A stretch of 64,000 nt of DNA from an uncultured Pelagibacteraceae bacterium (GCA_902529105.1 CABZUW010000001.1:1-64000), one strand, 5' to 3'; positions 10,117 to 20,528 are shown, counted from the first letter of the stretch. Translations and numbers: made by a program. Notes: generated from the sequence alone by a model not told the origin.

Positions 10117-11328
10117 TTAATTAGATAATATAGGATTTAGTTTTCCTCTTATAAAAAATAAAGAAATAAGTGAAATCGATATGTATATCGCTGATATCAC
10201 GCCAATCTGTTCGATAGAAAAATCCCTATCTATTAAATAACCAAACAAAGCAGTTCCAAATGCGGTTGCAAATACCATCAACGCAGTTGTAAGGGCCTTT
10301 ATTGATCCAATATATTTTACACCATAAATTTCTGCCCAAGTTGAGGACCCTAGTACGTTTGCAAATCCATTAGATATTCCGATTAATCCTAAAAAAATAA
10401 AAGCCGTAAAAGACTGATCAAAATAAATGATTATAAAGACTGATATCAATAAAGGTATGTTCATATAAACAATTAATTTTCTGCTAGTAAATTTATCTAT
10501 TAAAATTCCAGATATGATTAAAGTTATAACAGACAAAATTGAGTAAGCCATAAAGGATTGTGCAATTATATAAGGGCCCCAATTTTTTGAGCTTAAAATA
10601 AATGATTGATAAACAAAAGTTCCAGTTGCTATCCAAGGCATAGCCAACATATTTGCACAAATAATATAAAATCTATAATCTTTTAAAACTTCAATTCTTT
10701 TCCAATTTTTAATATTTTTTTCTTTTTGTTTCTCTGTTCCATCGGTTTCTCTAGACTCAAAACTGAGATTCTTTACCAAAAAATAAGAAGCTAAAGGCAA
10801 AATTATTAAAACTATTAGAGAAATAGATTTCCATATAATTTTCCAATCATAAATTGATAAAAGATAAATAATTAATACAGGTAAAATAAATTCAGCTGAG
10901 GACAAGCCAAACCAACTGGTGCTTAAAGCTTTCCCACGAGATTTTGTAAAATACCTCGATACTGTAGTCGTTGCTGTGTGAGACATCATACCTTGGCCAG
11001 AGAATCTCATTAAGAATATAGCTAGGAATAATAATAAAGTAGAGGATATGATTGAAAAGAAAAAACTAGAAAATGATAACAATAAAATTACAAAAAATGC
11101 AAATTTTGATATGTTTATATCATCTATTTTTTTTCCAAACCAAATTAAAACAAAACTACTAAGTAAAGTTGCAGACGCATAAATTGAACCAAATTGTCCA
11201 TGTGTAATTGATAATTCGTCTCTTATACTAGTATTAAATAATCCTAAAAAAAAACTCTGTCCAAAACTTGAAAAAAATGTAAATATAAATCCAAATAAAA
11301 TTACTTTTAAACTTAAATTTTTAAACAT
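10117..11328 (-). CDS. MFS transporter
   Basis: 12-TM pattern, GQSFFLGLFNTSIRDEL, RFSGQGMMSHTATTTVSRYF. Confidence 0.85.
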   Translation of the reverse strand: MFKNLSLKVILFGFIFTFFSSFGQSFFLGLFNTSIRDELSITHGQFGSIYASATLLSSFVLIWFGKKIDDINISKFAFFVILLLSFSSFFFSIISSTLLLFLAIFLMRFSGQGMMSHTATTTVSRYFTKSRGKALSTSWFGLSSAEFILPVLIIYLLSIYDWKIIWKSISLIVLIILPLASYFLVKNLSFESRETDGTEKQKEKNIKNWKRIEVLKDYRFYIICANMLAMPWIATGTFVYQSFILSSKNWGPYIIAQSFMAYSILSVITLIISGILIDKFTSRKLIVYMNIPLLISVFIIIYFDQSFTAFIFLGLIGISNGFANVLGSSTWAEIYGVKYIGSIKALTTALMVFATAFGTALFGYLIDRDFSIEQIGVISAIYISISLISLFFIRGKLNPILSN

Positions 11329-11333
11329 TATAA

Positions 11334-12203
11334 ATGTCTTGTAACGTAGCTTTCATTGGTCTTGGTGTCATGGGATATCCAATGGCTGGTTATATATCAA
11401 AAGGTGGACATAATGTAACTGTTTTTAATAGAACAAAATCAAAAGCAGAAAAATGGATTGGTGAATATAAAGGTAAATTGGCTAATACACCCGAAGAGGC
11501 AGCAAAAGATGCTGAGTATATATTTACCTGCGTTGGAAATGATAACGATTTAAGAGAAGTTACCTTTGGTGATAAAGGAGTTTTTAAAAGTATTAAAAAA
11601 GGATCAATTTATATTGATAATACAACTGCGTCCGCAAAAATAGCAAAAGAAATTTATGACCATGCAAAAAAAAATGGTTTTGGTTCTTTAGATGCTCCTG
11701 TTTCAGGTGGACAAGCTGGAGCAGAAAATGGTGCACTTACTGTAATGATAGGAGGGGATCAAGCTGACTTTGACAAAGCTAAAGACAAAATTGAGTGTTA
11801 CAGTAAGAAAATGAAATTATTGGGTGGACCGGGTAATGGACAATTAGCAAAAATGGTAAATCAAATATGTATTGCTGGTTTAGTACAAGGATTATCAGAA
11901 GGTATTAATTTTGGTATGAAAGCTGGATTAAATATGGAAGATGTGATCGAAGTTATTTCTAAAGGTGCAGCTCAATCTTGGCAGATGGAAAACAGATACA
12001 AGACTATGATAGATGACAAATTTGATTTTGGTTTTGCAGTAGATTGGATGAGAAAAGATCTTAAAATCGCAATGGACGAAGCTAAGAATAATGGTTCATT
12101 GTTGCCTGTAACAGAACTTGTAGATAAATATTACTCAGAATTACAGGATATGGGTGGAAACAGATTAGATACTTCTAGTTTAATCAAGAGATTTAGGAAG
12201 TAA
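11334..12203 (+). CDS. 3-hydroxyisobutyrate dehydrogenase family NAD(P)-dependent oxidoreductase
   Basis: VAFIGLGVMGYPMAGYI, APVSGGQAGAENGALTVMIGGD, GNGQLAKMVNQI. Confidence 0.9.
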   Translation: MSCNVAFIGLGVMGYPMAGYISKGGHNVTVFNRTKSKAEKWIGEYKGKLANTPEEAAKDAEYIFTCVGNDNDLREVTFGDKGVFKSIKKGSIYIDNTTASAKIAKEIYDHAKKNGFGSLDAPVSGGQAGAENGALTVMIGGDQADFDKAKDKIECYSKKMKLLGGPGNGQLAKMVNQICIAGLVQGLSEGINFGMKAGLNMEDVIEVISKGAAQSWQMENRYKTMIDDKFDFGFAVDWMRKDLKIAMDEAKNNGSLLPVTELVDKYYSELQDMGGNRLDTSSLIKRFRK

Positions 12204-12209
12204 TATTGT

Positions 12210-12809
12210 ATGCAGCCAGCATACTATGAAAATTTAAAAGAAATTCAGAATAAGTATTGGTCAATGCTTGATGACGCAATAAAAAATAGAAATTCACCCT
12301 TTAGAATTCCAGTATTTATTTGTTCCGACCAAAACGAAATTGATGGTAGAATAGTTGTGTTAAGAAAATCAGATAGAAGTAATAGTCTTTTACAATTTCA
12401 TACTGATTTAAGATCTTCCAAAATAAATATTTTAAAAAAAAACAAAAATGCGTCACTAGTTTTTTATGATAAAGAAGAAAAAATTCAATTGCGAGTAAAA
12501 GTAGAATGTATAATTAATAATAAAAATTCTATAACTGAAGATTCTTGGAAAAAAACACAACATATAAGTAGAAGGTGTTATTTAACTGATGACCCACCTG
12601 GAACAATTTCAAATTATCCTACCTCAGGAATGATTTCAAAATTAGAAGATTTTGATTACACGATGGAAAAAAGTGAAGAAGGGTATAAAAATTTTACAGT
12701 TATTCAGTGTAGGATTAAATCTGTTGAATGGCTTTATTTAGCAGCAAAAGGACATAGAAGAGCTAAGTTTGATTTTGAAAATAATAAGGAAAGTTGGTTG
12801 GTACCTTGA
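12210..12809 (+). CDS. Pyridoxamine 5'-phosphate oxidase family flavoprotein
   Basis: RIVVLRKSD..LQFHTDLRSSKI pattern typical of PNPOx-like split barrel. Confidence 0.7.
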   Translation: MQPAYYENLKEIQNKYWSMLDDAIKNRNSPFRIPVFICSDQNEIDGRIVVLRKSDRSNSLLQFHTDLRSSKINILKKNKNASLVFYDKEEKIQLRVKVECIINNKNSITEDSWKKTQHISRRCYLTDDPPGTISNYPTSGMISKLEDFDYTMEKSEEGYKNFTVIQCRIKSVEWLYLAAKGHRRAKFDFENNKESWLVP

Positions 12810-13201
12810 CGAAAAAATATAAAGCAATGGTTCTCTCATGTATAGATCCAAGATTTCAGAGGAAGGTATATAATTATTTAAAAAATAAAAAGCTTTCTGG
12901 GAAATATAGTTCATTTACGATAGCGGGTTCTGCCATTGGCGTAACTAATAAAAAATTTAAAAAATGGCACAAAACATTTTGGGATAATCTAGTCATATCA
13001 ATTAAATTACATAAAATATCAAAATTAATCGTTATTAACCATGAAGATTGTGGTGCAGCAAAAATTGCTAATAATAAAAAAAAATTTAATTTATTAATAG
13101 AAAGAAAAATTCACAACGAGTCTTTTAAAAATATAAAGAAAATTATAACTAAAAGATATCCTTATTTGAAAGTAAGTTGTACAACATTATCTCTAAGGTA
13201 A
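12806..13201 (+). CDS. Small beta-carbonic-anhydrase-like protein
   Basis: SCIDPRF (CxDxR) and NHEDCGAAK (HxxC) zinc-ligand motifs; non-ATG start overlapping upstream stop (ORF track extends to 12794). Confidence 0.6.
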   Translation: MTKKYKAMVLSCIDPRFQRKVYNYLKNKKLSGKYSSFTIAGSAIGVTNKKFKKWHKTFWDNLVISIKLHKISKLIVINHEDCGAAKIANNKKKFNLLIERKIHNESFKNIKKIITKRYPYLKVSCTTLSLR

Positions 13202-13202
13202 A

Positions 13203-15173
13203 ATGTCATTAGAAAAACAAGCTGTAGAGGAATTTAGAAATAATAATTTTGATGAGTCATTAAAATTATTAAAAAAATTTATCGAATCAAACCCAAATTC
13301 ATATGAGGCATACAATTTTTTAGGTATCGTTTATTTAAAGTTAAAAAAATATAATTTTGCAAAAAATTCTTGGGAAAAGGCATCTAACATTAACGCAAAT
13401 TATATTGATCCATTAATAAATATTGCAAATTTATTTATTCAGGGGGAAAAACCTGAGATTGCAATAAGTTATTTAAATAAGGCGCTTTTAATTGAACCAG
13501 AGAATTTTAAATTAAGTTTAATGTTAGGCAACACTTATATGGTAATAAATAAATTTGAAAAAGCTATAGAAAATTTAAATTCTGCAATCAAAATTAATCC
13601 GAATTATTTTGAGCCTTATTATTTAAAAGGATTGGTCTATAACTATATGAATAAGTTGGAAGATGCGATTAAAAATTTTAATTTATCTTTAAGATTTAAT
13701 CAATCTCATCAAGATTCGTTGTATTCTCTCGCAGTTTCCTATCGAGAAATTAAAAATTTTATAAAATCAAAAGAAATTTTTTTAAAACTTTATGAGTTAA
13801 ATAATAATTACAATTACCTCTTAGGATCTATATTTTTTATAAATAATAGGATTTGTAATTGGAATAATTATGAAAAAAATTTTGAATTGATTAAAAGGAA
13901 AATTTTAGACAACAAAAAATCTATAACACCATGGGCAGCTTTATCAATTTTTGACTCACCCGAGATACAAATGATTAATACAAAAATCTATACAGATTTT
14001 GAAAATACTCGAAAAAAAGAAATAGATATAAAAAAAAATACTAATGAAAAAATTAATATAGGGTACTTTTCTGGTAATTTTTGTAAGCATGCGGTTGCTT
14101 TTCAAATAAATAAAATGTTGCAGCAACATAATACAAAAAAATTTAATATTTATTTATTTAATTTCAAAAATTCTCATAATAATTTAATTAAAAATGAATT
14201 TAAAAATATTAAAGAAATATTTAATGTTTCGGACTTAAGTGATCATGAAGTAGTTAATGTATCAAAAAAAATCAAGATTGATATTGCAATAGATTTAATG
14301 GGTTTTACTAAAGGAAATCGTTTCAATATTTTTAGAGAAAGGTGTGCCCCACTACAACTAAACTTTTTAGGATATGCGGGAACTTCGGCGATTAGAAATA
14401 TGGATTATTTAATTGCAGATAGCACAGTCGTTAATAGTTCAAATAGGCAATTTTTTACAGAAAATATAATTTATATGCCAAATTCATTTATGGTTAATGA
14501 CGATGATCTATATATTGATAACGTAAAATTTAAAAGATCAGATTTGAAAATAAATGATAGCAACTTAATTTTTTGCTCTCTTAATAGAAATTATAAAATT
14601 AATCCAAAAATTTTTAGTTTATGGATGAAAATTTTAAAAAAAGTAGATAATTCTATTTTATTACTAAATTATACAGATGATATTGCAAAGTATAATATTT
14701 TAGAAAATTGTAAAAATTTTAATGTTCCTAAGCAAAGAATAAAATTTTTAGAATATACAAAAAGCTACAATGAATATTTATCAAAAATTAAAAATGTTGA
14801 TATTTTTTTAGATACATTTCCATATTCTGCTCACTCCACCGGAAGTAGTGCATTATGGTGCGAGATCCCAATTATTACAAAAAGTGGAAATAGTTTTACA
14901 AGCAATGTCGCATCAAGCATGCTCAAAGCGTTAGATCTTGAAGAATTGATAACTACAACCGATGAAGAATATGTTAACTTAGCCGTTAGCATGGCTAAAG
15001 ATAAAGAAATTTTAAAAAAAGTAAAATTAAAGTTAAAAAATAATAAATTATCAAAATTATTATTTAATACAAAAAAATATACTAGTAATATCGAAAGAGC
15101 ATTTGAAAATATTTACTCTTTGAAATGTAATAATAAAAAGCTTGTTGACCTTGAAGTTGATAAATTAATATAA
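13203..15173 (+). CDS. TPR repeat protein with O-GlcNAc-transferase/SPINDLY-like (GT41) catalytic domain
   Basis: N-terminal TPR array; IGYFSGNFCKHAVAF, RCAPLQLNFLGYAGTSAIRNMDYLIAD, DTFPYSAHSTGSSALWCEIPIIT. Confidence 0.88.
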   Translation: MSLEKQAVEEFRNNNFDESLKLLKKFIESNPNSYEAYNFLGIVYLKLKKYNFAKNSWEKASNINANYIDPLINIANLFIQGEKPEIAISYLNKALLIEPENFKLSLMLGNTYMVINKFEKAIENLNSAIKINPNYFEPYYLKGLVYNYMNKLEDAIKNFNLSLRFNQSHQDSLYSLAVSYREIKNFIKSKEIFLKLYELNNNYNYLLGSIFFINNRICNWNNYEKNFELIKRKILDNKKSITPWAALSIFDSPEIQMINTKIYTDFENTRKKEIDIKKNTNEKINIGYFSGNFCKHAVAFQINKMLQQHNTKKFNIYLFNFKNSHNNLIKNEFKNIKEIFNVSDLSDHEVVNVSKKIKIDIAIDLMGFTKGNRFNIFRERCAPLQLNFLGYAGTSAIRNMDYLIADSTVVNSSNRQFFTENIIYMPNSFMVNDDDLYIDNVKFKRSDLKINDSNLIFCSLNRNYKINPKIFSLWMKILKKVDNSILLLNYTDDIAKYNILENCKNFNVPKQRIKFLEYTKSYNEYLSKIKNVDIFLDTFPYSAHSTGSSALWCEIPIITKSGNSFTSNVASSMLKALDLEELITTTDEEYVNLAVSMAKDKEILKKVKLKLKNNKLSKLLFNTKKYTSNIERAFENIYSLKCNNKKLVDLEVDKLI

Positions 15174-15194
15174 TTAAATATTTTTTGATGTATG

Positions 15195-15707
15195 TTAAAA
15201 TACTGACTTTAGATATTTTTTCCAATTATTTTGATATCTAATTGCATTTTGCTTCATTGCTTCAACTTCTTCTTCTGTGACCTGTCTTACAATTTTTCCA
15301 GGAGATCCCATAACTAATGAATTGTCTGGTATTACTTTATTTTCAGTAATTAATGCTCTTGCGCCTATTAGACAATTCTTTCCAATTTTTGATCCATTAA
15401 GTAGAACTGCACCTATTCCAATTAAACTATTATCATCAATTGAACAACCATGAAGCATTACTAAATGACCCACAGTAACATTTTTTCCAACTTTTAAAGG
15501 ATAGCCGGGGTCAGTATGAAGTACGCAACTGTCTTGGACATTTGAACCCTCGCCTATGTGGATATTTTCTATATCTCCCCTTAAAGTAGCATTAAACCAA
15601 ACACTGGTATTTTTTTCTAATGTAACATCACCTATTACAACGGCATTAGGTGCGACCCAATTTTCACCAGAGTTTTTTGGTTTTTTATTTTCCAAATCGT
15701 AAAACAT
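15195..15707 (-). CDS. Gamma-carbonic-anhydrase family hexapeptide-repeat protein
   Basis: WVAPNAVVIGDVTLEKNTSVWFNATLRGD, VGHLVMLHGCSIDDNSLIGIGAVLLNGSKIG. Confidence 0.92.
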   Translation of the reverse strand: MFYDLENKKPKNSGENWVAPNAVVIGDVTLEKNTSVWFNATLRGDIENIHIGEGSNVQDSCVLHTDPGYPLKVGKNVTVGHLVMLHGCSIDDNSLIGIGAVLLNGSKIGKNCLIGARALITENKVIPDNSLVMGSPGKIVRQVTEEEVEAMKQNAIRYQNNWKKYLKSVF

Positions 15708-15727
15708 AAATTATAAATAATCATAAC

Positions 15728-16281
15728 ATGTCACTTACAAAAACACCAATATGCGATTTTGGAAAACAAGCTGACAATTTTAAATTAAAATCAACAGGTG
15801 GTAAATTTTTATCGTTAGAGGATTTAAAAGGTAAAAATGGAACATTAATAATGTTCATCTGCAATCATTGTCCATATGTTAAAGCTATTATATCTGATGT
15901 TGTAAAAGATTGTAATGTACTCTCGAAATTAGGAGTGAATTCTGTAGCAATCTGCTCTAATGATGTTATTAATTATCCAGAGGATTCATTTGAAAATATG
16001 AGTATATTTTCAAAAAAAAATAATTTTAATTTTTCATATTTACATGATGAAACTCAAGAAGTTGCAAAAAAAAATATGGAGCTGTATGTACACCTGATTT
16101 TTTTGGGTATAATGGAAACTTGGAGCTTCAATATAGGGGAAGAGTAAGAGAGCTAAAAAACTTAAAGCCAATAAGGGATGGAGATAGTGATCTTTTATTA
16201 GCAATGACACAAATATCAAAAACAGGTAATGGGCCTAAAGAGCAAATTCCAAGTATGGGCTGTAATATTAAGTGGAAATAA
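15728..16281 (+). pseudogene. Redoxin/thioredoxin-fold (AhpC/TSA-like) gene interrupted by a frameshift at an A9 run
   Basis: Frame 1 encodes ..ICNHCPYVKAI..YLHDETQEVAKK; after A9 (16066-16074) the other frame continues YGAVCTPDFFGYNGNLELQYRGRVREL..SKTGNGPKEQIPSMGCNIKWK* ending 16281. Confidence 0.85.
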
Positions 16282-16285
16282 TATA

Positions 16286-17368
16286 ATGAACTTGATTGTA
16301 ACAAGAACTTTTCCGCCAACTATTGGTGGGATGCAAAATCTTATGTGGGGTTTGGCTAATGCAGTCTCTAAAATTGATTTAGTAAAAGTTTATGCTGATT
16401 ATGAATTAAATCATGACTCTTTTGATGAAAAGGTGTCATTTTCGATAGAGAGAATTAAAGGTTTTAAATTATTTCAAAAATACAGAAAAGCTTATTTAGT
16501 TAATGAATATTTGAAATCAAATAAAAACGTAAAAAATATAATTGCTGATCACTGGAAAAGTTTAGAACATATAAAAACTAATAAAAATAAAATCTGCCTA
16601 ATACATTCTAAGGAAATAAATCATGACAATGGTAGTAATCTTAATAAAAGAGTATTGAAAGTCCTTAACAATGTTAACATAATTATAGCAAATTCAGAGT
16701 TTACAAAAAATTTAGCCATAGAAAGAGGTATTAATTCAAATCTTATAAAAGTTATAAACCCTGGTGTAGATGATATTAAAGAAATCAGTAAACAAAATTT
16801 AAAAAAAGCTGATGATTTGTTAATAAACAAATCGCCTAAACTAATTACAGTCTCACGTTTTGATAAAAGAAAAAATCATGCAAAAGTAATGATGTCTATA
16901 AGAAATTTGAAAACAAAATATCCGAATATAATCTATACTTGTATAGGGTATGGTGAAGAAGAAGAAAAACTTAAAAGACTTTGTAGAGAACTTATTATAG
17001 AGGATCAGGTTTTATTTTTAAAAGGTATTTCTGAGGAGTTAAAAAATGCGCTTATTTCAAAATCTGATATTTTTATTATGCCATCGATTATACACGAAAA
17101 ATCTGTAGAGGGTTTTGGTATTTCTTTTATAGAAGCGGCACAATATGGTATCCCATCAATAGGTGGAAAAGATGGTGGAGCATCAGATGCAATAATTCAC
17201 GAAAAGACTGGTTTAATATGTGATGGCAATAATCTAGATGAAATTTATAATGCAATAAATAAATTGTTAGAAAACAAAACTTATATTGAATATGGTGAAG
17301 CAGCAAAAGAAAACTCTAAGAAGTTTCATTGGAGTAAAATAATTGAAAACTACAAAAGAATCTTATAA
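16286..17368 (+). CDS. Glycosyltransferase family 4/GT-B
   Basis: MNLIVTRTFPPTIGGMQNLMWG; LITVSRFDKRKNHAKVM; SIIHEKSVEGFGISFIEAAQYGIPSIGGKDGGASDAI. Confidence 0.9.
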   Translation: MNLIVTRTFPPTIGGMQNLMWGLANAVSKIDLVKVYADYELNHDSFDEKVSFSIERIKGFKLFQKYRKAYLVNEYLKSNKNVKNIIADHWKSLEHIKTNKNKICLIHSKEINHDNGSNLNKRVLKVLNNVNIIIANSEFTKNLAIERGINSNLIKVINPGVDDIKEISKQNLKKADDLLINKSPKLITVSRFDKRKNHAKVMMSIRNLKTKYPNIIYTCIGYGEEEEKLKRLCRELIIEDQVLFLKGISEELKNALISKSDIFIMPSIIHEKSVEGFGISFIEAAQYGIPSIGGKDGGASDAIIHEKTGLICDGNNLDEIYNAINKLLENKTYIEYGEAAKENSKKFHWSKIIENYKRIL

Positions 17369-17377
17369 TTTAAAAGT

Positions 17378-17800
17378 ATGATCGAAAAATTTAATAATGT
17401 CTGGTATTTAATAATTTTTTTAATACATTTTTTAGGAATTGGCGTTTATGCATTTCAAACAATTTTTCAAACAAGAAAATTTTGTACTAAATTTGAAATA
17501 GATGACAGTGCCTTTACAATGATCAGATTTGTTGGAGCATTTATGCTCGCTAATTTTTTAATGGCAGTTTATATTTTATTTATAAGAAGAAATGGAATAG
17601 TGGCAGCTGGATCTTTTTTTAATTTAGTATTTTTATCAAATTTATGTATCTTTTTAGTAAATTGTTATTCAATACTTATAGATAAAACTGGAATAACAAC
17701 TCCAGAAAAATCAAAAGAGGGTATAATTGCACCTTTAATATTTACTGCCTTGAGTGCTGCTCTATGTTATGGTTTAGCAGATAAAATATATCTCTACTAA
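17378..17800 (+). CDS. Hypothetical 4-TM membrane protein
   Basis: Continuous ORF with four hydrophobic segments. Confidence 0.75.
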   Translation: MIEKFNNVWYLIIFLIHFLGIGVYAFQTIFQTRKFCTKFEIDDSAFTMIRFVGAFMLANFLMAVYILFIRRNGIVAAGSFFNLVFLSNLCIFLVNCYSILIDKTGITTPEKSKEGIIAPLIFTALSAALCYGLADKIYLY

Positions 17801-18738
17801 TTTAGATTTTCGTTCATTCTTTGAAAAACTTTTTCAGCAGACAACTTATTTAAATCATTAACTTGTATAGCTTTGAAATTTTCTCTCTCTATACTTACTT
17901 TTTGAGCTGTTGTATGTTGACCAAATAAAGTTAAACCCTTTACACCCAGATGAGCTGCCATATGTGCTGGTCCAGTATCATTTGCAACTACGAAACTGCT
18001 TGATTTAATTAAAGATCCTAATTCAGAAATATTTAAAGCTTTATTATTATTTAATATTATATTTGCATTAAAATTCTTTGCGTCTGCTATTTCATTTGGT
18101 CCTGGCGCGGTTACAATTTGATATTTATTACCGAACTTGTTGAAGATAAGTTTAATTAGATTATTATAATAGGGCCATTTTTTTAAAACTAAATGTGGTG
18201 AACAAAAAGGAAATAACAAAATATATTTTTCTAGATTAAAATTTTTTTTTATCTTACTTATATCTACACATGCCCAATCAAAATTAGGATATAAAGTGTG
18301 CTTGGTTATTAAACCAGTGTTTTTTAATTGATGCTCAAAACGTTTTAATACAGATATTTTATCAAATTCCTCTTTTTTAGTATTTTTTGGCAAAGATGTA
18401 ATTGAACTAGACCAAATATTATTTTCGGCTTTTGGAAATAAAATTTTTCTATAAAAATTTGTTCTTGATGAATTTTGTAAGTCATAAACTTTTGAAAGAT
18501 TTAATTTTTTTATATGTTTCATTAAAATATATAAATAGAAAATATTAAATCTGGATAATCGTTTATCTAAAATCACATCTTTAATGTTGGGAAATTTTTT
18601 CAATAAATCTAAGTAAGGTTTTGTTGTTAAAATATAGATATTGTCATCTAAATGGTTTTCACAAATATCTTGAATTGCCCCACTAGCTTGGGCTATATCC
18701 CCTAATGAACCATGTTTTATAATTAAAATATTAGACAT
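17797..18738 (-). CDS. Glycosyltransferase family 9 (ADP-heptose:LPS heptosyltransferase-like)
   Basis: NILIIKHGSLGDIAQASGAI; VANDTGPAHMAAHLGVKGLTLFGQ. Confidence 0.88.
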   Translation of the reverse strand: MSNILIIKHGSLGDIAQASGAIQDICENHLDDNIYILTTKPYLDLLKKFPNIKDVILDKRLSRFNIFYLYILMKHIKKLNLSKVYDLQNSSRTNFYRKILFPKAENNIWSSSITSLPKNTKKEEFDKISVLKRFEHQLKNTGLITKHTLYPNFDWACVDISKIKKNFNLEKYILLFPFCSPHLVLKKWPYYNNLIKLIFNKFGNKYQIVTAPGPNEIADAKNFNANIILNNNKALNISELGSLIKSSSFVVANDTGPAHMAAHLGVKGLTLFGQHTTAQKVSIERENFKAIQVNDLNKLSAEKVFQRMNENLN

Positions 18739-18770
18739 ATTTTTAACATGTTATAACAGTAATTAAATTT

Positions 18771-19160
18771 ATGGACAAAATCTTAGTCGAAGTTTCAATT
18801 GGCGAATTACTAGATAAAATTTCTATTTTAGACATTAAAAAAGACAAAATCAAAGATGAAACTAAGCTCGAGCATATTTTGAACGAATACAAAATTTTAA
18901 AAGAAGAATATGACAACAAAGTGAAAAATGATGATGAATTATTAAGACTTTATACATCACTTAAAGAAATTAATTCAAAATTATGGGTAATAGAAGATGA
19001 TAAAAGGTTATGTGAAAAAAATGCAGATTTTGGCGATGAATTTATAAAATTGTCAAGAGAGGTTCATTTTCTTAATGATGAGAGAGCAAAAATCAAACTT
19101 AAAATAAATATTCATACAGGGTCTAAAATTAAAGAAATTAAGGAATACACAAAATATTAA
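18771..19160 (+). CDS. DUF6165-like hypothetical protein
   Basis: MDKILVEVSIGELLDKISILDIKKDKI. Confidence 0.6.
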   Translation: MDKILVEVSIGELLDKISILDIKKDKIKDETKLEHILNEYKILKEEYDNKVKNDDELLRLYTSLKEINSKLWVIEDDKRLCEKNADFGDEFIKLSREVHFLNDERAKIKLKINIHTGSKIKEIKEYTKY

Positions 19161-19831
19161 AAACTATATTTCTTTTCTAAAAATTTAATTACATTATGAA
19201 TAATAAAAGTGAAAAATAAATAAATACTTCCTGCAATAATAAAAACTTCTATAGGCTTGAAGGTAGTTGAAATTATATATTTAGCTACTCCAGTTAGATC
19301 CATTAAAGTTACAGTACTTGCTAAAGAAGTTCCTTTTAACATCAAAATTATTTCATTACCATAAGCAGGAAGAGACTGCCGTATTGCTATAGGAATTTGA
19401 ATTTTATAAAAAATAAGTTTATTAGGTGCTCCTAAACTTTTTCCAGCCTCAATAAAACCAGGTTTAATTGTTTGAAATGCTGATCTCAAAATCTCAGAAG
19501 TGTATGCACCAGTGTTAAGAGCAAAAGCTATTACTGCACACCAGTATGGTTCTTTTAAAATTGACCACAAAAAACTTTCTCTTATTAATTCTACCTGGCC
19601 AAAACCATAATATATTATAAATATTTGAACCAATAATGGTGTTCCCCTGAAAGTATATGAGTAACCATAAGCAATTTTACCTAATATAATATTATTTTTT
19701 ATTCTTAAAATTGCAAAAAATAATCCTATAAATAAACCTATAAATAATGATACAGAAAGTAATTTTAAAGTAGTAATACTTGCAAATAATAATTTTGGAA
19801 AGCTATTTATAATTAAATCAAAATCCATCAA
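19157..19831 (-). CDS. Amino-acid ABC transporter permease (HisM-like)
   Basis: TFRGTPLLVQIFIIYYG, EILRSAFQTIKPGFIEAGKSLG. Confidence 0.88.
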   Translation of the reverse strand: MMDFDLIINSFPKLLFASITTLKLLSVSLFIGLFIGLFFAILRIKNNIILGKIAYGYSYTFRGTPLLVQIFIIYYGFGQVELIRESFLWSILKEPYWCAVIAFALNTGAYTSEILRSAFQTIKPGFIEAGKSLGAPNKLIFYKIQIPIAIRQSLPAYGNEIILMLKGTSLASTVTLMDLTGVAKYIISTTFKPIEVFIIAGSIYLFFTFIIHNVIKFLEKKYSF

Positions 19832-20520
19832 TATCCCTTGTTATATTTTATTTCCAATCGATTAATAATTTTCATACTTAAAAAAGTTAAGATTAAATAC
19901 AAAATCGCCGCTACAGTATAAAATAATAATGGATCTCTAGTAGACCCTGCTGCGATATATGATTGTCTCATTATTTCTACTAAACCAGTTACTGAAATAA
20001 GAGATGTATCTTTAAGGGTTATTTGCCAAACGTTACTTAAATTTGGTATCGATAGTCTTAGCATTTGAGGAAGAATAATTTTATAAAATCTTAATACTTT
20101 ATTAAAACCTAAAACATTTGAAGCTTCAAATTGACCTTTGTCTATAGACTGTATTGCTCCACGAAATACTTCTGTTGAATATGCGCCAGATATAATTCCT
20201 ATTGAAAAAGCTCCGGTTAAAAAAGCGTTAATTTCTATATAATCATTATATCCAAATATTGAAGCAACAAACATGATTGCGCTACTTCCTCCAAAAAAGA
20301 AAAGGTAAATTACTAATAATTCAGGCACGCCTCTTATGATAGTTGTATAAAAATTTGCAATAAGGTTAAAAAATTTATTTCTGGATAGTTTTAAAGGAGT
20401 GAATATTAAAGCAAATATAAAACCAATTAGCATAGCGGCAACAGACACCGCTAATGTCATAATTGTTGCAACGATTAATTCATCGCCCCAACCTGTTTTA
20501 CCAAATGCAAGAAGTTCCAT
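19828..20520 (-). CDS. Amino-acid ABC transporter permease (HisQ-like)
   Basis: TIIRGVPELLVIYLFFFG, EVFRGAIQSIDKGQFEASNVLG. Confidence 0.88.
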   Translation of the reverse strand: MELLAFGKTGWGDELIVATIMTLAVSVAAMLIGFIFALIFTPLKLSRNKFFNLIANFYTTIIRGVPELLVIYLFFFGGSSAIMFVASIFGYNDYIEINAFLTGAFSIGIISGAYSTEVFRGAIQSIDKGQFEASNVLGFNKVLRFYKIILPQMLRLSIPNLSNVWQITLKDTSLISVTGLVEIMRQSYIAAGSTRDPLLFYTVAAILYLILTFLSMKIINRLEIKYNKGY

Positions 20521-20528
20521 ATCGAAAA

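Noticed and set aside
16128-16319. 63-aa minus-strand ORF
   Set aside because: Antisense to the conserved second half of the frameshifted redoxin.
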